Source: an uncultured Christensenellaceae bacterium (lineage in GTDB: Bacteria > Bacillota > Clostridia > Christensenellales > Pumilibacteraceae). Taken from it: a DNA stretch of 23,161 bases. Below the pieces are notes generated by a model. It worked only from the letters and a program-made list of their open reading frames with translations. It did not search any database and had not been told where the DNA came from. Position numbers and translations under genes: made by a program. Positions within the stretch are counted from its first letter, which is position 1. Every line of letters starts with the position of its first letter. Of the stretch, positions 15,295 through 22,709 are shown one piece after another. The stretch covers positions 1 to 23,161 of the forward strand of contig CAJUNM010000027.1 in assembly GCA_910587805.1 (NCBI GenBank). The letters are read 5' to 3'.

Positions 15295-17630
15295 TGCCAT
15301 TCCTCTATGGTTTTATAAATTGTGGAACTCGACAGAGTGCAAGCCCCGTTATTTATCGTTATGGGGCGGTTTTGCTTGAACTCTACGAGCTTAAGCTGCG
15401 AAAATACCGAAAAACAAGCCACGAACTGCGGCAGTTCGAGCGTGCCGTCGCGCTGATGCAATAGCTTGTACAATGCGAAAATATTAGGCGCGGCATTGCT
15501 TGCGCCCGCACGCACGGCGTTGAAATACTTACCGAATATTCCCCTATCCGTCTTAACGCTCGAAAACAATTCTCGACGGTTGTCGACGCGCGGCAAAAAC
15601 ACTTCCGCCTTAGTTCGACGGTTTATGTAACCGACCACGTTAAAAGACGGCGGATAATCGAGGAAAATCACCTTTTTATAATTCTCGAGCATAAAATTCT
15701 TTCCAAGCTCGGGAGAAACCATCAATCGTGTATACACGTTTGCCGCGGTCTCGGCGAAAATCTCGTGCATGACAACGTTAGGGTTTTTGCTTTCCGCGAA
15801 CTTATCGTATGTTTTTTTGCAACCGGCGATAAGCAATATTCCGAACCGCGAATCGACCAGCGACGGCAGATCCTCGGGTTCGTACGTAGAAAATCTTATG
15901 TCGTCCGCACCGGCATAATTTAGCATGCGCAAAAATCCAGCTTTGGCTATAGTATCGTTTACGGCGAGTTTATTGAGTGCGCAACCGCGCAAATACAACC
16001 GCGGCGAATAATCTCCGACTGCAAGCTCATAGACAAGCTCGCGCTCGGTCTCGCCGTTGTAATACGTGTTCAGTCCGTAAGAATTATACGCAAAAAATTG
16101 CAAGCCGCTCGGCGTTTTGAGAATTGTGTGTTCGTAATTGCTTTTGAGCGGCGTTGCCGTAAGCGCGCGAGTTCGCGTCATAAACAGCGGCTTGGGGTTT
16201 CCGTTATTGCCCGTAGGTTCGAGCAGCTCGAGCGAGCGCGCAAACTCCTTCGTAACGTCTGCTTCGTCAAGCTCCATGTCGTATTTGATATGCGGAATGA
16301 ACAGTTCGTCGTCATACTCGGCAAGCCGATCGTAAACTCTCGATTTGAAAGTTTCTATATTTTCTTGAAGAATAGTAAATCCCGCGGCTTGATTGTGTCC
16401 GCCGAATTCTTTCAGAATATCCGCGTTTCCGCTCAACAGCTCGTAAAGATTTATTCCGTCGATACTGCGGCATGTGCCTTTATATTCGTCGCCGTTTTTG
16501 ACAAGCACAAAAACGGGTCGTTTGAAATCTCCGACGAGCCGAGCGGCAAGTATACCCGTTATACCCTTCTCCCATTTATCGCTCGTTATAACTATAGCGC
16601 GGTGTTCGACGAGATTCTCCGCTTTGAGCATTTTTATGGCTTGCACATACAGATCGTCGCAAAGCGATTTTCTGTCGTTATTGGCGTTGATTATCTGTTT
16701 CAAACGGTCGTTTATTATCTCGGGCTCGCTCGAAGTGAACAGCTCGAACGCACGGTACGCGCTGCCCATGCGCCCTGCGGCGTTTATGCGCGGCGCTATC
16801 TTGAACGCTATATCGGACGAGGTGACGCTCTTGAGCTTAAGCTCGCCTATGAGCGCAGAAACGCCTATGTTCTTGCTCGACGACAAACATTCGAGACCTA
16901 ATTGAACGATAAGTCTGTTTTCATCGGTCAAATCGACAAGATCGGCAATGGTGGCTATAGCCGCAAGATCCAAATACTTGAGCGCCTCGTCGATACCGCC
17001 GAGCGCCTGTACGATTTTCAATGCGACGCCCGCGCCGCACAGCTCCTTAAACGGATACTTGCAATTCTCCTGATGCGGATTTACGATGACGCAATCGGGC
17101 AATTGCTTGCCGACCTCGTGATGATCGGTAACCACAATGTCCACGCCGAGGTCCTTGGCAAGCTCTACTTCCTCTACAGCCGAAATACCGCAATCGCAAG
17201 TCAATATCAGATCTGGCATTACGTTTTCTATTATGCGTTCGACGCTTTCTACGTTCAGCCCGTAACCTTCGCCTAATCTGTCGGGAATATGAGTATATAC
17301 TTGCACGCCGTGCTCCGAAAGATACAACGACAGTATCGCGGACGCACAAATGCCGTCGGCGTCGTAATCGCCGTACACTACCACACGCTCGTTGTTCTCC
17401 ATGGCAAGCTTTAGCCGTTCTACCGTTTCGCTCATGCCGAGCATGGTTTCGGGCGGATAGAAGTTTTGAGGATCGGGATGCAAAAATACGTTTATGGCGT
17501 CAGCATTATCGTATCCACGCAAAATCAAAAGCTCTACAAGCTTTTTGTTTAACCCGAGCGATTTGCTCAAACGTTCGACAAGCGCAGCGTCGGGTGTAAA
17601 GTCATTGATTTTTTGCGTAGTCAAATTCAT
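15291..17630 (-). CDS. recJ: single-stranded-DNA-specific 5'-3' exonuclease RecJ
   Basis: The 779-residue DHH-family nuclease acts in recombination and repair, and removes the nicked strand in several repair pathways including mismatch repair. The metal-binding motifs are intact: YGDYDADG (86-93), TCDCGIS (144-150), VTDHHEVG (167-174) and a later GGHNQAAGF of the DHHA1 domain. An OB-fold region follows. The last 200 or so residues match the long C-terminal extension common in Firmicutes RecJ, which explains a length above the E. coli protein. Only a weak ribosome binding site is visible (CGGA about 9 bases upstream). The gene lies 23 bases past the hairpin of the secF terminator, with no promoter seen between, so its expression may depend on read-through or on a promoter inside secF. 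Confidence 0.97.
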   Translation of the reverse strand: MNLTTQKINDFTPDAALVERLSKSLGLNKKLVELLILRGYDNADAINVFLHPDPQNFYPPETMLGMSETVERLKLAMENNERVVVYGDYDADGICASAILSLYLSEHGVQVYTHIPDRLGEGYGLNVESVERIIENVMPDLILTCDCGISAVEEVELAKDLGVDIVVTDHHEVGKQLPDCVIVNPHQENCKYPFKELCGAGVALKIVQALGGIDEALKYLDLAAIATIADLVDLTDENRLIVQLGLECLSSSKNIGVSALIGELKLKSVTSSDIAFKIAPRINAAGRMGSAYRAFELFTSSEPEIINDRLKQIINANNDRKSLCDDLYVQAIKMLKAENLVEHRAIVITSDKWEKGITGILAARLVGDFKRPVFVLVKNGDEYKGTCRSIDGINLYELLSGNADILKEFGGHNQAAGFTILQENIETFKSRVYDRLAEYDDELFIPHIKYDMELDEADVTKEFARSLELLEPTGNNGNPKPLFMTRTRALTATPLKSNYEHTILKTPSGLQFFAYNSYGLNTYYNGETERELVYELAVGDYSPRLYLRGCALNKLAVNDTIAKAGFLRMLNYAGADDIRFSTYEPEDLPSLVDSRFGILLIAGCKKTYDKFAESKNPNVVMHEIFAETAANVYTRLMVSPELGKNFMLENYKKVIFLDYPPSFNVVGYINRRTKAEVFLPRVDNRRELFSSVKTDRGIFGKYFNAVRAGASNAAPNIFALYKLLHQRDGTLELPQFVACFSVFSQLKLVEFKQNRPITINNGACTLSSSTIYKTIEEWQ
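15301..15306 (-). promoter_or_regulatory. ribosome binding site of rel
   Basis: AGAGGA inside the last codons of recJ lies six bases before the ATG at 15294. It lies directly against the other in-frame ATG at 15300, so the inner ATG is favoured. This also gives a clean ATGA overlap with recJ. Confidence 0.7.
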
Positions 17631-17653
17631 GGCGTATCCGAAATGTTTATGTC

Positions 17654-17682
17654 AAAAAGCCTTCGGTGTGCGAAGGCTTTTT
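17654..17682 (-). terminator. intrinsic terminator after secF
   Basis: GCCTTCG and CGAAGGC form a perfect seven-base-pair stem around a five-base loop, flanked by A5 and T5 that extend it to twelve pairs. It lies 8 bases after the secF stop. The symmetrical flanks would work on both strands, but no plus-strand gene ends here. Confidence 0.88.
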
Positions 17683-17689
17683 AATGTTA

Positions 17690-19027
17690 TTAAGCTTGTA
17701 CCGGCGTCTTTTCCGTTTTCTTCTCGGGTTTTACGACGGTCATGTTTTTGTCGCCTTTCTTACCTATGCGTTGGAACAACGCCCACAGCGACGGCGCGAT
17801 AAATATCGAGGAGAACGTACCCGCGAACAAACCGATTATTATCGGGAATGCGAATATACGTATATCGCGTACGCCTATTATGGCGATCATACCGATCATG
17901 ATCAACGTTGTTATAGTTGTATTTATCGAACGCAACAACGTTTCTTTGACCGATTTATTCGCTATATCCTCGGCGGACATATTCTTTGCATAAGACGACT
18001 TCATGTTTTCGCGCACACGGTCGAATACGATTATCGAGTTATTGATAGAATAACCGAGTATCGTGATCAATGCCGCGATAAACGTGCTGTTGATCTCGAT
18101 ACGGCATATAGCCATCGCACAGACCATGATTATTATGTCGTGGAACAAAGCGAGTATGCATGCGATACCGCTCGACAATTGGAATCTCAATCCGATATAG
18201 CAAAGCATGAATATGAGCGCGAGCACTACCGCAAGCACTGCCGTAAATATAAGCTCGGACGATACCGTAGCGCCCGTAAAGCCTACGTCCTCGACGTTAT
18301 CGCCCATATCGACGAGTTTCATGCCCTCCGCAAGAGCGCGGCGCACGCCGTCGGTAGCGTTGACCGATTCGCACGCTATTATTATCTGCTTCTTATTATC
18401 TTCGTTACGAGTGACCGCATCTACGGCGTCTCCCGAAATAACGATATTTTCCGTGCCGTTATTCAGCACGTCTATCACTTTGCCCGCAAAAGCTTCCCGC
18501 AAATCTTCAAAATCGGGAGTTTGCACTACTTCGCTGTACGTGAGCGTTATTTTTTTGCCGTCGTCGGAAAAATCGATAGTCGGCATAAAGCCCAAAACTT
18601 TGGTATCGATCGTATTTCTGATCGCGGGGAACACCTCGTCGCTCATTTGAGCCTCGGTGACGCCTTTAAGCGCAAAGCACTTGACGCGAATCGTGCTCGT
18701 AGAACCCGAGCCTTGTTTTTGCATATTGTCTACGCGTACGTTATACTTGCCGTCGCCTTCGAGCGCGGGAACTTCCGTGAGCGCAGCCTCTATCTTATCG
18801 CAATATTCTTGATAATTCTCGTCGGTAAGCTTACTTCCAAGCCCTACGCTGACAGAGAAACCGCCGGCAAAATCGGTGCCGAGATACAGCGGAGAGCCGA
18901 GCGTAAAGTTAAAAATTATCATCATTATCGCCGCAACGACAACGATACCGAGCGGTATCAAAAATATCGTTTTGCGACGCTCGACGAGGTGCAAATCTTT
19001 ATCGAGGAGGCTATCTATTCTTTTCAT
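17690..19027 (-). CDS. secF: protein translocase subunit SecF
   Basis: The 445-residue RND-type membrane protein works with SecD to drive late steps of Sec-dependent export using the proton or sodium gradient. A first transmembrane segment (about 20-42) precedes YLGTDFAGG (48-56), the family's G-x-D-F-x-G-G motif. A large extracytoplasmic domain runs to about 265. Five further membrane segments carry ITILGYSINNSIIVFDRVREN, matching the conserved SecF sequence in membrane segment four. It is longer than the usual 300-residue SecF; the extra length lies mostly in the extracytoplasmic domain. The C-terminal tail is lysine-rich (KPEKKTEKTP). The ATG overlaps the secD stop as ATGA, and a perfect ribosome binding site lies six bases upstream. 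A strong terminator follows. Confidence 0.95.
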   Translation of the reverse strand: MKRIDSLLDKDLHLVERRKTIFLIPLGIVVVAAIMMIIFNFTLGSPLYLGTDFAGGFSVSVGLGSKLTDENYQEYCDKIEAALTEVPALEGDGKYNVRVDNMQKQGSGSTSTIRVKCFALKGVTEAQMSDEVFPAIRNTIDTKVLGFMPTIDFSDDGKKITLTYSEVVQTPDFEDLREAFAGKVIDVLNNGTENIVISGDAVDAVTRNEDNKKQIIIACESVNATDGVRRALAEGMKLVDMGDNVEDVGFTGATVSSELIFTAVLAVVLALIFMLCYIGLRFQLSSGIACILALFHDIIIMVCAMAICRIEINSTFIAALITILGYSINNSIIVFDRVRENMKSSYAKNMSAEDIANKSVKETLLRSINTTITTLIMIGMIAIIGVRDIRIFAFPIIIGLFAGTFSSIFIAPSLWALFQRIGKKGDKNMTVVKPEKKTEKTPVQA

Positions 19028-20499
19028 GCGTTGTCACCTCCTTCCGTAGTCGCACGCGCTTGTTTGGCGTTTTTCTCCATTTCGCGCAAGCGTTTCTTTT
19101 CTTCCTTCTTTTTGCGCTTGTCCTCAAGTTCCTTGTCCATATCCGCTTGTATCTGCGCATCGGTAACGTCCGCGCCGAGATCGGCGTACTGCTTGGAGCG
19201 TCTGAGATTGTAAAGTTTGGCGTTGTAAGAATTGAAGTTGAGGAAATACTTGATTATTCCGCGAGACACCATGAGCGAAGTAAACAGCGAAATCAATACG
19301 CCCACAAGTAGCGTGAGAGCAAAACCGCTCACAGAGCCGGTGCCGAGCAAAAGCAGCAGTACGCAAGCTATAACGGTAGTAACGTTACTGTCCAAAATGG
19401 AGAACAACGCTTTCTTAAAGCCCGCATGGTACGCAGCCATGATGGATTTACCGTTGCGATATTCGTCCTTGATACGCTCGAATATAACTATGTTTGCGTC
19501 GACAGCCATACCTATACTCAAGAGTATACCCGCTATGCCGGGGAGCGTGAGCTGAACCCAAGGCAAAACAGACAAGAAGAACAAGTAAAGAATAACATAG
19601 AATAACAGCGATATAGACGCGCCTACGCCCAACATTCTGTATATTGCGCACATAAACGCTATAACGAGAATAAAGCCTACGATACCCGCTATCAAGCCGT
19701 ACTTGAGTGCGTTATCACCGAGCGTGGGAGAAATAGTATCGATCTGACGTTGTTCGAGCGCAACGTCGAAAGTGCCGCTGTTTATTTGGTCGGCAAGTTT
19801 TTGCGCGGAATCCGCAGTGAAGTTGCCCGAAATTATCGCGTTTCCGCTTATAGCCAAATTTATCGTAGGGCTGCTTATCGTCGTCGATTCTTCGCCTATC
19901 GTCACGACGATATCCATGGTTTTGTTTATATTATTGCTCGTCGCATTGAAGAACTTATCCTGTCCTTCGCTCGTAAGATCGAGCGAAACCACATAGCCGC
20001 CGTCATTGGGACTGTACATAGCCGACGCACCTTTAACGTCGTCACCGGTCAAAACGGTCTCTTTTGTTTCCGTCAATACGAACGAGACCTTGGCGGGTTC
20101 GCCTATGATCTTCAATATATCCGAGGTGTTCTCCACCGACGGAACGTCCACTCTGATACGGTCGTTGCCTTCGATGACGACCGTAGCTTCGGCATAACCT
20201 TTACTTACGAGCAACGCCTGCAGCGACGCCCGAGTACCTTCGAGTTTGGAAGCGAAGTTGTCCGTATCCGTTTCGGTAGCTTGATAAACCGCGTAAACGC
20301 CGCCTTCGAGGTCGAGTCCGAGCTTTATATTGGACATAAACGGTTTGTAATTCCAAAAACCGAACCGCATAGGACAAAATGCGATCAGCATACCCAATAC
20401 CAAAGCTAAGCCTATAAAAACAAGCTTGACTATAGTTGATTTTTTCTTGACGGGCTTATGCGCAACCTCTGCTTCCGCCAAAAAATTTTGTTTGTCCAT
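19024..20499 (-). CDS. secD: protein translocase subunit SecD
   Basis: The 491-residue partner of SecF has one N-terminal transmembrane segment (about 24-44) followed by KLGLDLEGGVY (59-69), the conserved SecD D1 motif. The extracytoplasmic domain spans to about 263. Five membrane segments (about 264-425) follow, with PGIAGILLSIGMAVDANIVIFERIKDE, the family signature in segment four. The C-terminal cytosolic tail (about 440-491) is highly charged and probably helical, with runs such as KRKKKEEKKRLREMEK. The start ATG at 20499 has GGAG and AAGGA elements just upstream. It is the first gene of a secD-secF unit with its own promoter, next to the SCIFF cassette, an arrangement typical for Clostridia. 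Confidence 0.95.
   Translation of the reverse strand: MDKQNFLAEAEVAHKPVKKKSTIVKLVFIGLALVLGMLIAFCPMRFGFWNYKPFMSNIKLGLDLEGGVYAVYQATETDTDNFASKLEGTRASLQALLVSKGYAEATVVIEGNDRIRVDVPSVENTSDILKIIGEPAKVSFVLTETKETVLTGDDVKGASAMYSPNDGGYVVSLDLTSEGQDKFFNATSNNINKTMDIVVTIGEESTTISSPTINLAISGNAIISGNFTADSAQKLADQINSGTFDVALEQRQIDTISPTLGDNALKYGLIAGIVGFILVIAFMCAIYRMLGVGASISLLFYVILYLFFLSVLPWVQLTLPGIAGILLSIGMAVDANIVIFERIKDEYRNGKSIMAAYHAGFKKALFSILDSNVTTVIACVLLLLLGTGSVSGFALTLLVGVLISLFTSLMVSRGIIKYFLNFNSYNAKLYNLRRSKQYADLGADVTDAQIQADMDKELEDKRKKKEEKKRLREMEKNAKQARATTEGGDNA
19034..19043 (-). promoter_or_regulatory. full-length Shine-Dalgarno of secF
   Basis: AAGGAGGTGA, a ten-base complement to the 16S rRNA end, lies six bases before the secF ATG. 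It is embedded in the last sense codons of secD, so it imposes the residues Glu-Gly-Gly-Asp on the SecD tail. Confidence 0.85.
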
Positions 20500-20568
20500 A
20501 AATCCTTCTCCAAAGTATCTCTTAAACGAAAAGCACTATATTCCGTTTTATTTACATGATACCCAACT

Positions 20569-20597
20569 ATTATATAAAAATCCGCCGATTAAGTCAA
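20569..20597 (-). promoter_or_regulatory. strong sigma-70-type promoter for secD-secF
   Basis: On the minus strand TTGACT (20592-20597, five of six) and a perfect TATAAT (20569-20574) are separated by 17 bases. The predicted transcription start near 20562 gives a leader of about 62 bases. I see no convincing riboswitch or hairpin in that leader. Confidence 0.82.
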
Positions 20598-20621
20598 ACA
20601 CTTGAGCGTACATTATCCGAC

Positions 20622-20657
20622 AAAAAAGAAAATTTTACGCTTTTAATTGCAATTTTC
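20622..20657 (-). terminator. weak candidate terminator after the SCIFF maturase gene
   Basis: GAAAATT (20657-20651, within the last codons of the maturase gene) can pair with AATTTTC (20634-20628), followed by six T residues (20627-20622). The stem is AT-rich and the loop is 16 bases, so termination would be inefficient. Confidence 0.3.
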
Positions 20658-21959
20658 GGCGTCTTCTATCGCTTTGACTACGAGCGAACATTCGACTCGT
20701 TTTTTCATAAGCTCGCAAGCCGGCTTGTACGGAATGTCTATCGTACCCATAAATTTGTACGAGTTTGCCATACAGCCGCCCGAACAGTAATACTTAGCCC
20801 AACAACTTTCGCAATCGCTCTTTGTCGGCACGGAACAGTTGTAAAAGCTTTGACGGACTTCCTCGCGCAATTTACGGTCGAACACCGTGCCGAGCTTGAC
20901 TTTTTCTATTCCGTCGAACTGATGACACGGATATACCGACCCGTCCGGCGATACCGCCACGTATTCTCCGCCCGCGCCGCAACCCTTCAAACGCTTTGCC
21001 GCGCACGGCGCGTGATCGGAATCGACCATGAAATGGAAGAAGTTGAACCATTTTTCGGTCTTGCGCCGTTCGATATATTCGAGCGCGAGCTTTTCGTATT
21101 CGGCTTTTATCGCGGGAATGTCCTCGTCGCGTATTGCAAGCGGATGCTTTTCGTCGAGTACTACAGGCTCTATCGATATCTGATCGAAACCCATATCGTT
21201 TAGATACAGCACGTCCGAGCAAAAGTCGAGGTTTTTCCGAGTGAACGTTCCTCGTACATAATATTTCCCTTTTCGCAACTGCTTAAACCGCAATGCGTTT
21301 TTAAGTACGGTCTCGTGGGTGTCTTGACCGCCGAGCGTTTTACGTACGCCGTCGTGAACGCATTTGCGTCCGTCTATACTTATAACGACGTTGTGCATTT
21401 GCTCGTTGAAAAACGCTATATCGTCGTCGGTCAGTTTATACGCATTCGTTGTAATCGTAAAGCGGAAGTTCTTGCCGAATTCTTTTTCTTTGGAACGCGC
21501 GTAATATACCGTTTGTTTTACAACGTCGAAATCGAGCATAGGCTCGCCGCCGAAAAAATCGACCTCGAGGTTGCGCCGCTTTCCGCTGCATTCTATGAGC
21601 ATATCGATAGCGGCTTTAGCCGTATCGAACGACATATTGCGCCGCTCGTCGTTGTACGTGCCGCCGTCCGCAAAACAATATTCGCATGCGAAATTGCAAT
21701 TATGCGAAACGTTCAAGCACATCGCCTTAATTATCGGCGTGTACGGCGGAAGCTTTGCCTCGAGCGGCTTTGAATAAAGTATGCCGTCCGATTTGAGCGC
21801 GTCGATCTCCGCCCGCGCTTCCGAAATTTCGCACGATGAAAACGGCGACATATCGTCGCCGTCCAACAAAGCCTTAACAACCGCGTCAATCTCGAAGAAC
21901 GAACCGCTCTCGGTATCGAGCGCGAACAATCTGTCCGCCAAGCCGAAGGTGTGAACCAT
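20643..21959 (-). CDS. scfB: SCIFF peptide maturase, radical SAM/SPASM protein
   Basis: The 438-residue enzyme is expected to form thioether (sactionine/ranthipeptide-type) crosslinks in the SCIFF peptide encoded directly upstream. Residues about 1-90 match the small winged-helix RiPP recognition element that opens SCIFF maturases (MVHTFGLADRLFALDTESG). The radical SAM core has C88, C92 and C95 (CNFACEYC) and FFGGEP (135-140). A SPASM domain with many cysteines at about 319-424 (for example CHQFD at 345 and CESCWAKYYCSGGC at 383-396) would hold two auxiliary 4Fe-4S clusters. Its ATG overlaps the SCIFF stop in TAATG, so translation is coupled. Length and motif order match the family represented by CteB. 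Identity is also strongly supported by the neighbouring precursor. Confidence 0.95.
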   Translation of the reverse strand: MVHTFGLADRLFALDTESGSFFEIDAVVKALLDGDDMSPFSSCEISEARAEIDALKSDGILYSKPLEAKLPPYTPIIKAMCLNVSHNCNFACEYCFADGGTYNDERRNMSFDTAKAAIDMLIECSGKRRNLEVDFFGGEPMLDFDVVKQTVYYARSKEKEFGKNFRFTITTNAYKLTDDDIAFFNEQMHNVVISIDGRKCVHDGVRKTLGGQDTHETVLKNALRFKQLRKGKYYVRGTFTRKNLDFCSDVLYLNDMGFDQISIEPVVLDEKHPLAIRDEDIPAIKAEYEKLALEYIERRKTEKWFNFFHFMVDSDHAPCAAKRLKGCGAGGEYVAVSPDGSVYPCHQFDGIEKVKLGTVFDRKLREEVRQSFYNCSVPTKSDCESCWAKYYCSGGCMANSYKFMGTIDIPYKPACELMKKRVECSLVVKAIEDAENCN

Positions 21960-22132
21960 TATTTTTGCTTCTTTTGCGGATTGAGAACCTTTACGTCCTT
22001 ACGCTCGCACGATTGATTGCCTACCGTGCAGCTTGTTTTGCAAGCGGACTGGCAGCTCGTTTGGCACTCGCCGCACGCCGTGTCGCAACCGTTGTCTATA
22101 ACGTTTCTCTTAACGACTTTGATATGTGTCAT
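21959..22132 (-). CDS. scfA: SCIFF ranthipeptide precursor (six-cysteines-in-forty-five family), seven-cysteine variant
   Basis: The 57-residue precursor starts MTHIKVV, like the conserved MKHIKT-type leader start, and has the hallmark CQTSCQSACKTSC followed by TVGNQSC. Cysteines are at 16, 20, 23, 27, 31, 35 and 42. The last six match the usual SCIFF set, and C16 is extra. The peptide continues 15 residues past the final cysteine (E43 onward) with a lysine-rich tail ending PQKKQK, whereas family members known to me end within a few residues of that cysteine. The start ATG at 22132 is backed by GGAGG (22138-22142) five bases upstream; the reading frame stays open further upstream, but those codons cross the promoter. 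It is coupled to the maturase gene by TAATG. SCIFF is nearly universal in Clostridia and its cellular role is still unsettled. Confidence 0.95.
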   Translation of the reverse strand: MTHIKVVKRNVIDNGCDTACGECQTSCQSACKTSCTVGNQSCERKDVKVLNPQKKQK

Positions 22133-22137
22133 AATAT

Positions 22138-22142
22138 CCTCC
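22138..22142 (-). promoter_or_regulatory. ribosome binding site of the SCIFF gene
   Basis: GGAGG lies five bases before the ATG at 22132. It fixes the start of the 57-residue precursor, because the in-frame upstream extension would cover the promoter itself. Confidence 0.8.
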
Positions 22143-22166
22143 GAAATACAAAGTTGGATTTGTATT

Positions 22167-22195
22167 ATTATACAATATTCGGGGATATAAATCAA
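22167..22195 (-). promoter_or_regulatory. strong sigma-70-type promoter for the SCIFF cassette
   Basis: On the minus strand TTGATT (22190-22195, four of six) and a perfect TATAAT (22167-22172) are 17 bases apart. Transcription should begin near 22160, leaving a leader of about 28 bases with GGAGG near its end. Confidence 0.8.
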
Positions 22196-22198
22196 GCG

Positions 22199-22219
22199 AT
22201 TGCGCACACTTTTCGCAAT
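22199..22219. repeat. short inverted repeat just upstream of the SCIFF promoter
   Basis: ATTGCG (22199-22204) and CGCAAT (22214-22219) form a perfect six-base inverted repeat with a nine-base spacer. It lies three bases upstream of the SCIFF -35 box and 17 bases after the TIGR04086 gene. It could be a weak terminator (no T-run follows), a regulator site or chance. Confidence 0.35.
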
Positions 22220-22236
22220 TTACATACTTGCCTTTT

Positions 22237-22647
22237 TCAGTTTTTTCTCCGGATATTCACGGCGATTATTCCGCTTATCATTCCCGCTACCATACCGAGC
22301 ACACTGTCGTTGAGCAAGTGCAATCCGAACGAGAAATTCATATCGAGCAACGAAAATACGAGATACGACAGCCACACGAATATAAAGCCGGTGATCATGC
22401 CGCGCAGCCATCCGTTAGTCGGCTTTTTAAGCGAGATCAAGATACCCGCAAACACGGCTACGGTTTTGATAACCTGATTGATTATGGGTATAGCCTTATC
22501 GGGTATATTGCACCATTTGACTATGAGCGCCGAAAGCAACACGCCCACCAGCGCTACTATCAAGGCTATGATATTCGCCTTTACTACTTCGAAAACATAA
22601 CCTCTGTCTTTTTGTTCCTTGTGTTCACGTTTCTGCCTTGCGCGCAT
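22237..22647 (-). CDS. small four-helix membrane protein, TIGR04086-like
   Basis: The 136-residue protein begins with a basic cytoplasmic stretch (MRARQKREHKEQKDR) and has four predicted membrane helices at about 22-44, 55-74, 80-101 and 111-132, ending in RRKN. It has no catalytic motif. Size, topology and position between yajC and the SCIFF gene match the family annotated as TIGR04086 putative membrane protein, which is common in Clostridia and Bacilli and has no known function. The ATG (22647) follows a hairpin whose 3' arm supplies its GGAGG ribosome binding site seven bases upstream; no other Met start is available in the N-terminal region. Family assignment rests on topology and context. 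Confidence 0.8.
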   Translation of the reverse strand: MRARQKREHKEQKDRGYVFEVVKANIIALIVALVGVLLSALIVKWCNIPDKAIPIINQVIKTVAVFAGILISLKKPTNGWLRGMITGFIFVWLSYLVFSLLDMNFSFGLHLLNDSVLGMVAGMISGIIAVNIRRKN

Positions 22648-22685
22648 AAAAAAACCTCCGCATACATCAATACAATATGCGGAGG
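22648..22685 (-). terminator. terminator-like hairpin that also contains the ribosome binding site of the next gene
   Basis: On the minus strand CCTCCGCATA (22685-22676) and TATGCGGAGG (22664-22655) form a perfect ten-base-pair stem with an 11-base loop, followed by seven T residues (22654-22648) and immediately by the ATG of the TIGR04086 gene. The GGAGG in the 3' arm is at correct spacing to be that gene's Shine-Dalgarno, so folding would both end transcription after the yajC-like gene and hide the start site. Confidence 0.85.
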
Positions 22686-22709
22686 CGTTTGCGGATATAC
22701 TATTTTGAA

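Noticed and set aside
17666..19213. Plus-strand open frame of 515 codons opposite secF and secD
   Set aside because: It lies fully antisense to two genes with clear family motifs, its product is rich in Arg, Tyr and His with no domain, and no ribosome binding site is seen.
20500..20568. Possible riboswitch or regulatory hairpin in the secD leader
   Set aside because: The predicted leader is about 62 bases and shows only distant, short complementary pieces.
22133..22207. Possible 25-residue N-terminal extension of the SCIFF peptide
   Set aside because: The extension would cover the -10 box and lacks a ribosome binding site, while the ATG at 22132 has GGAGG at ideal spacing and a family-like N-terminus.
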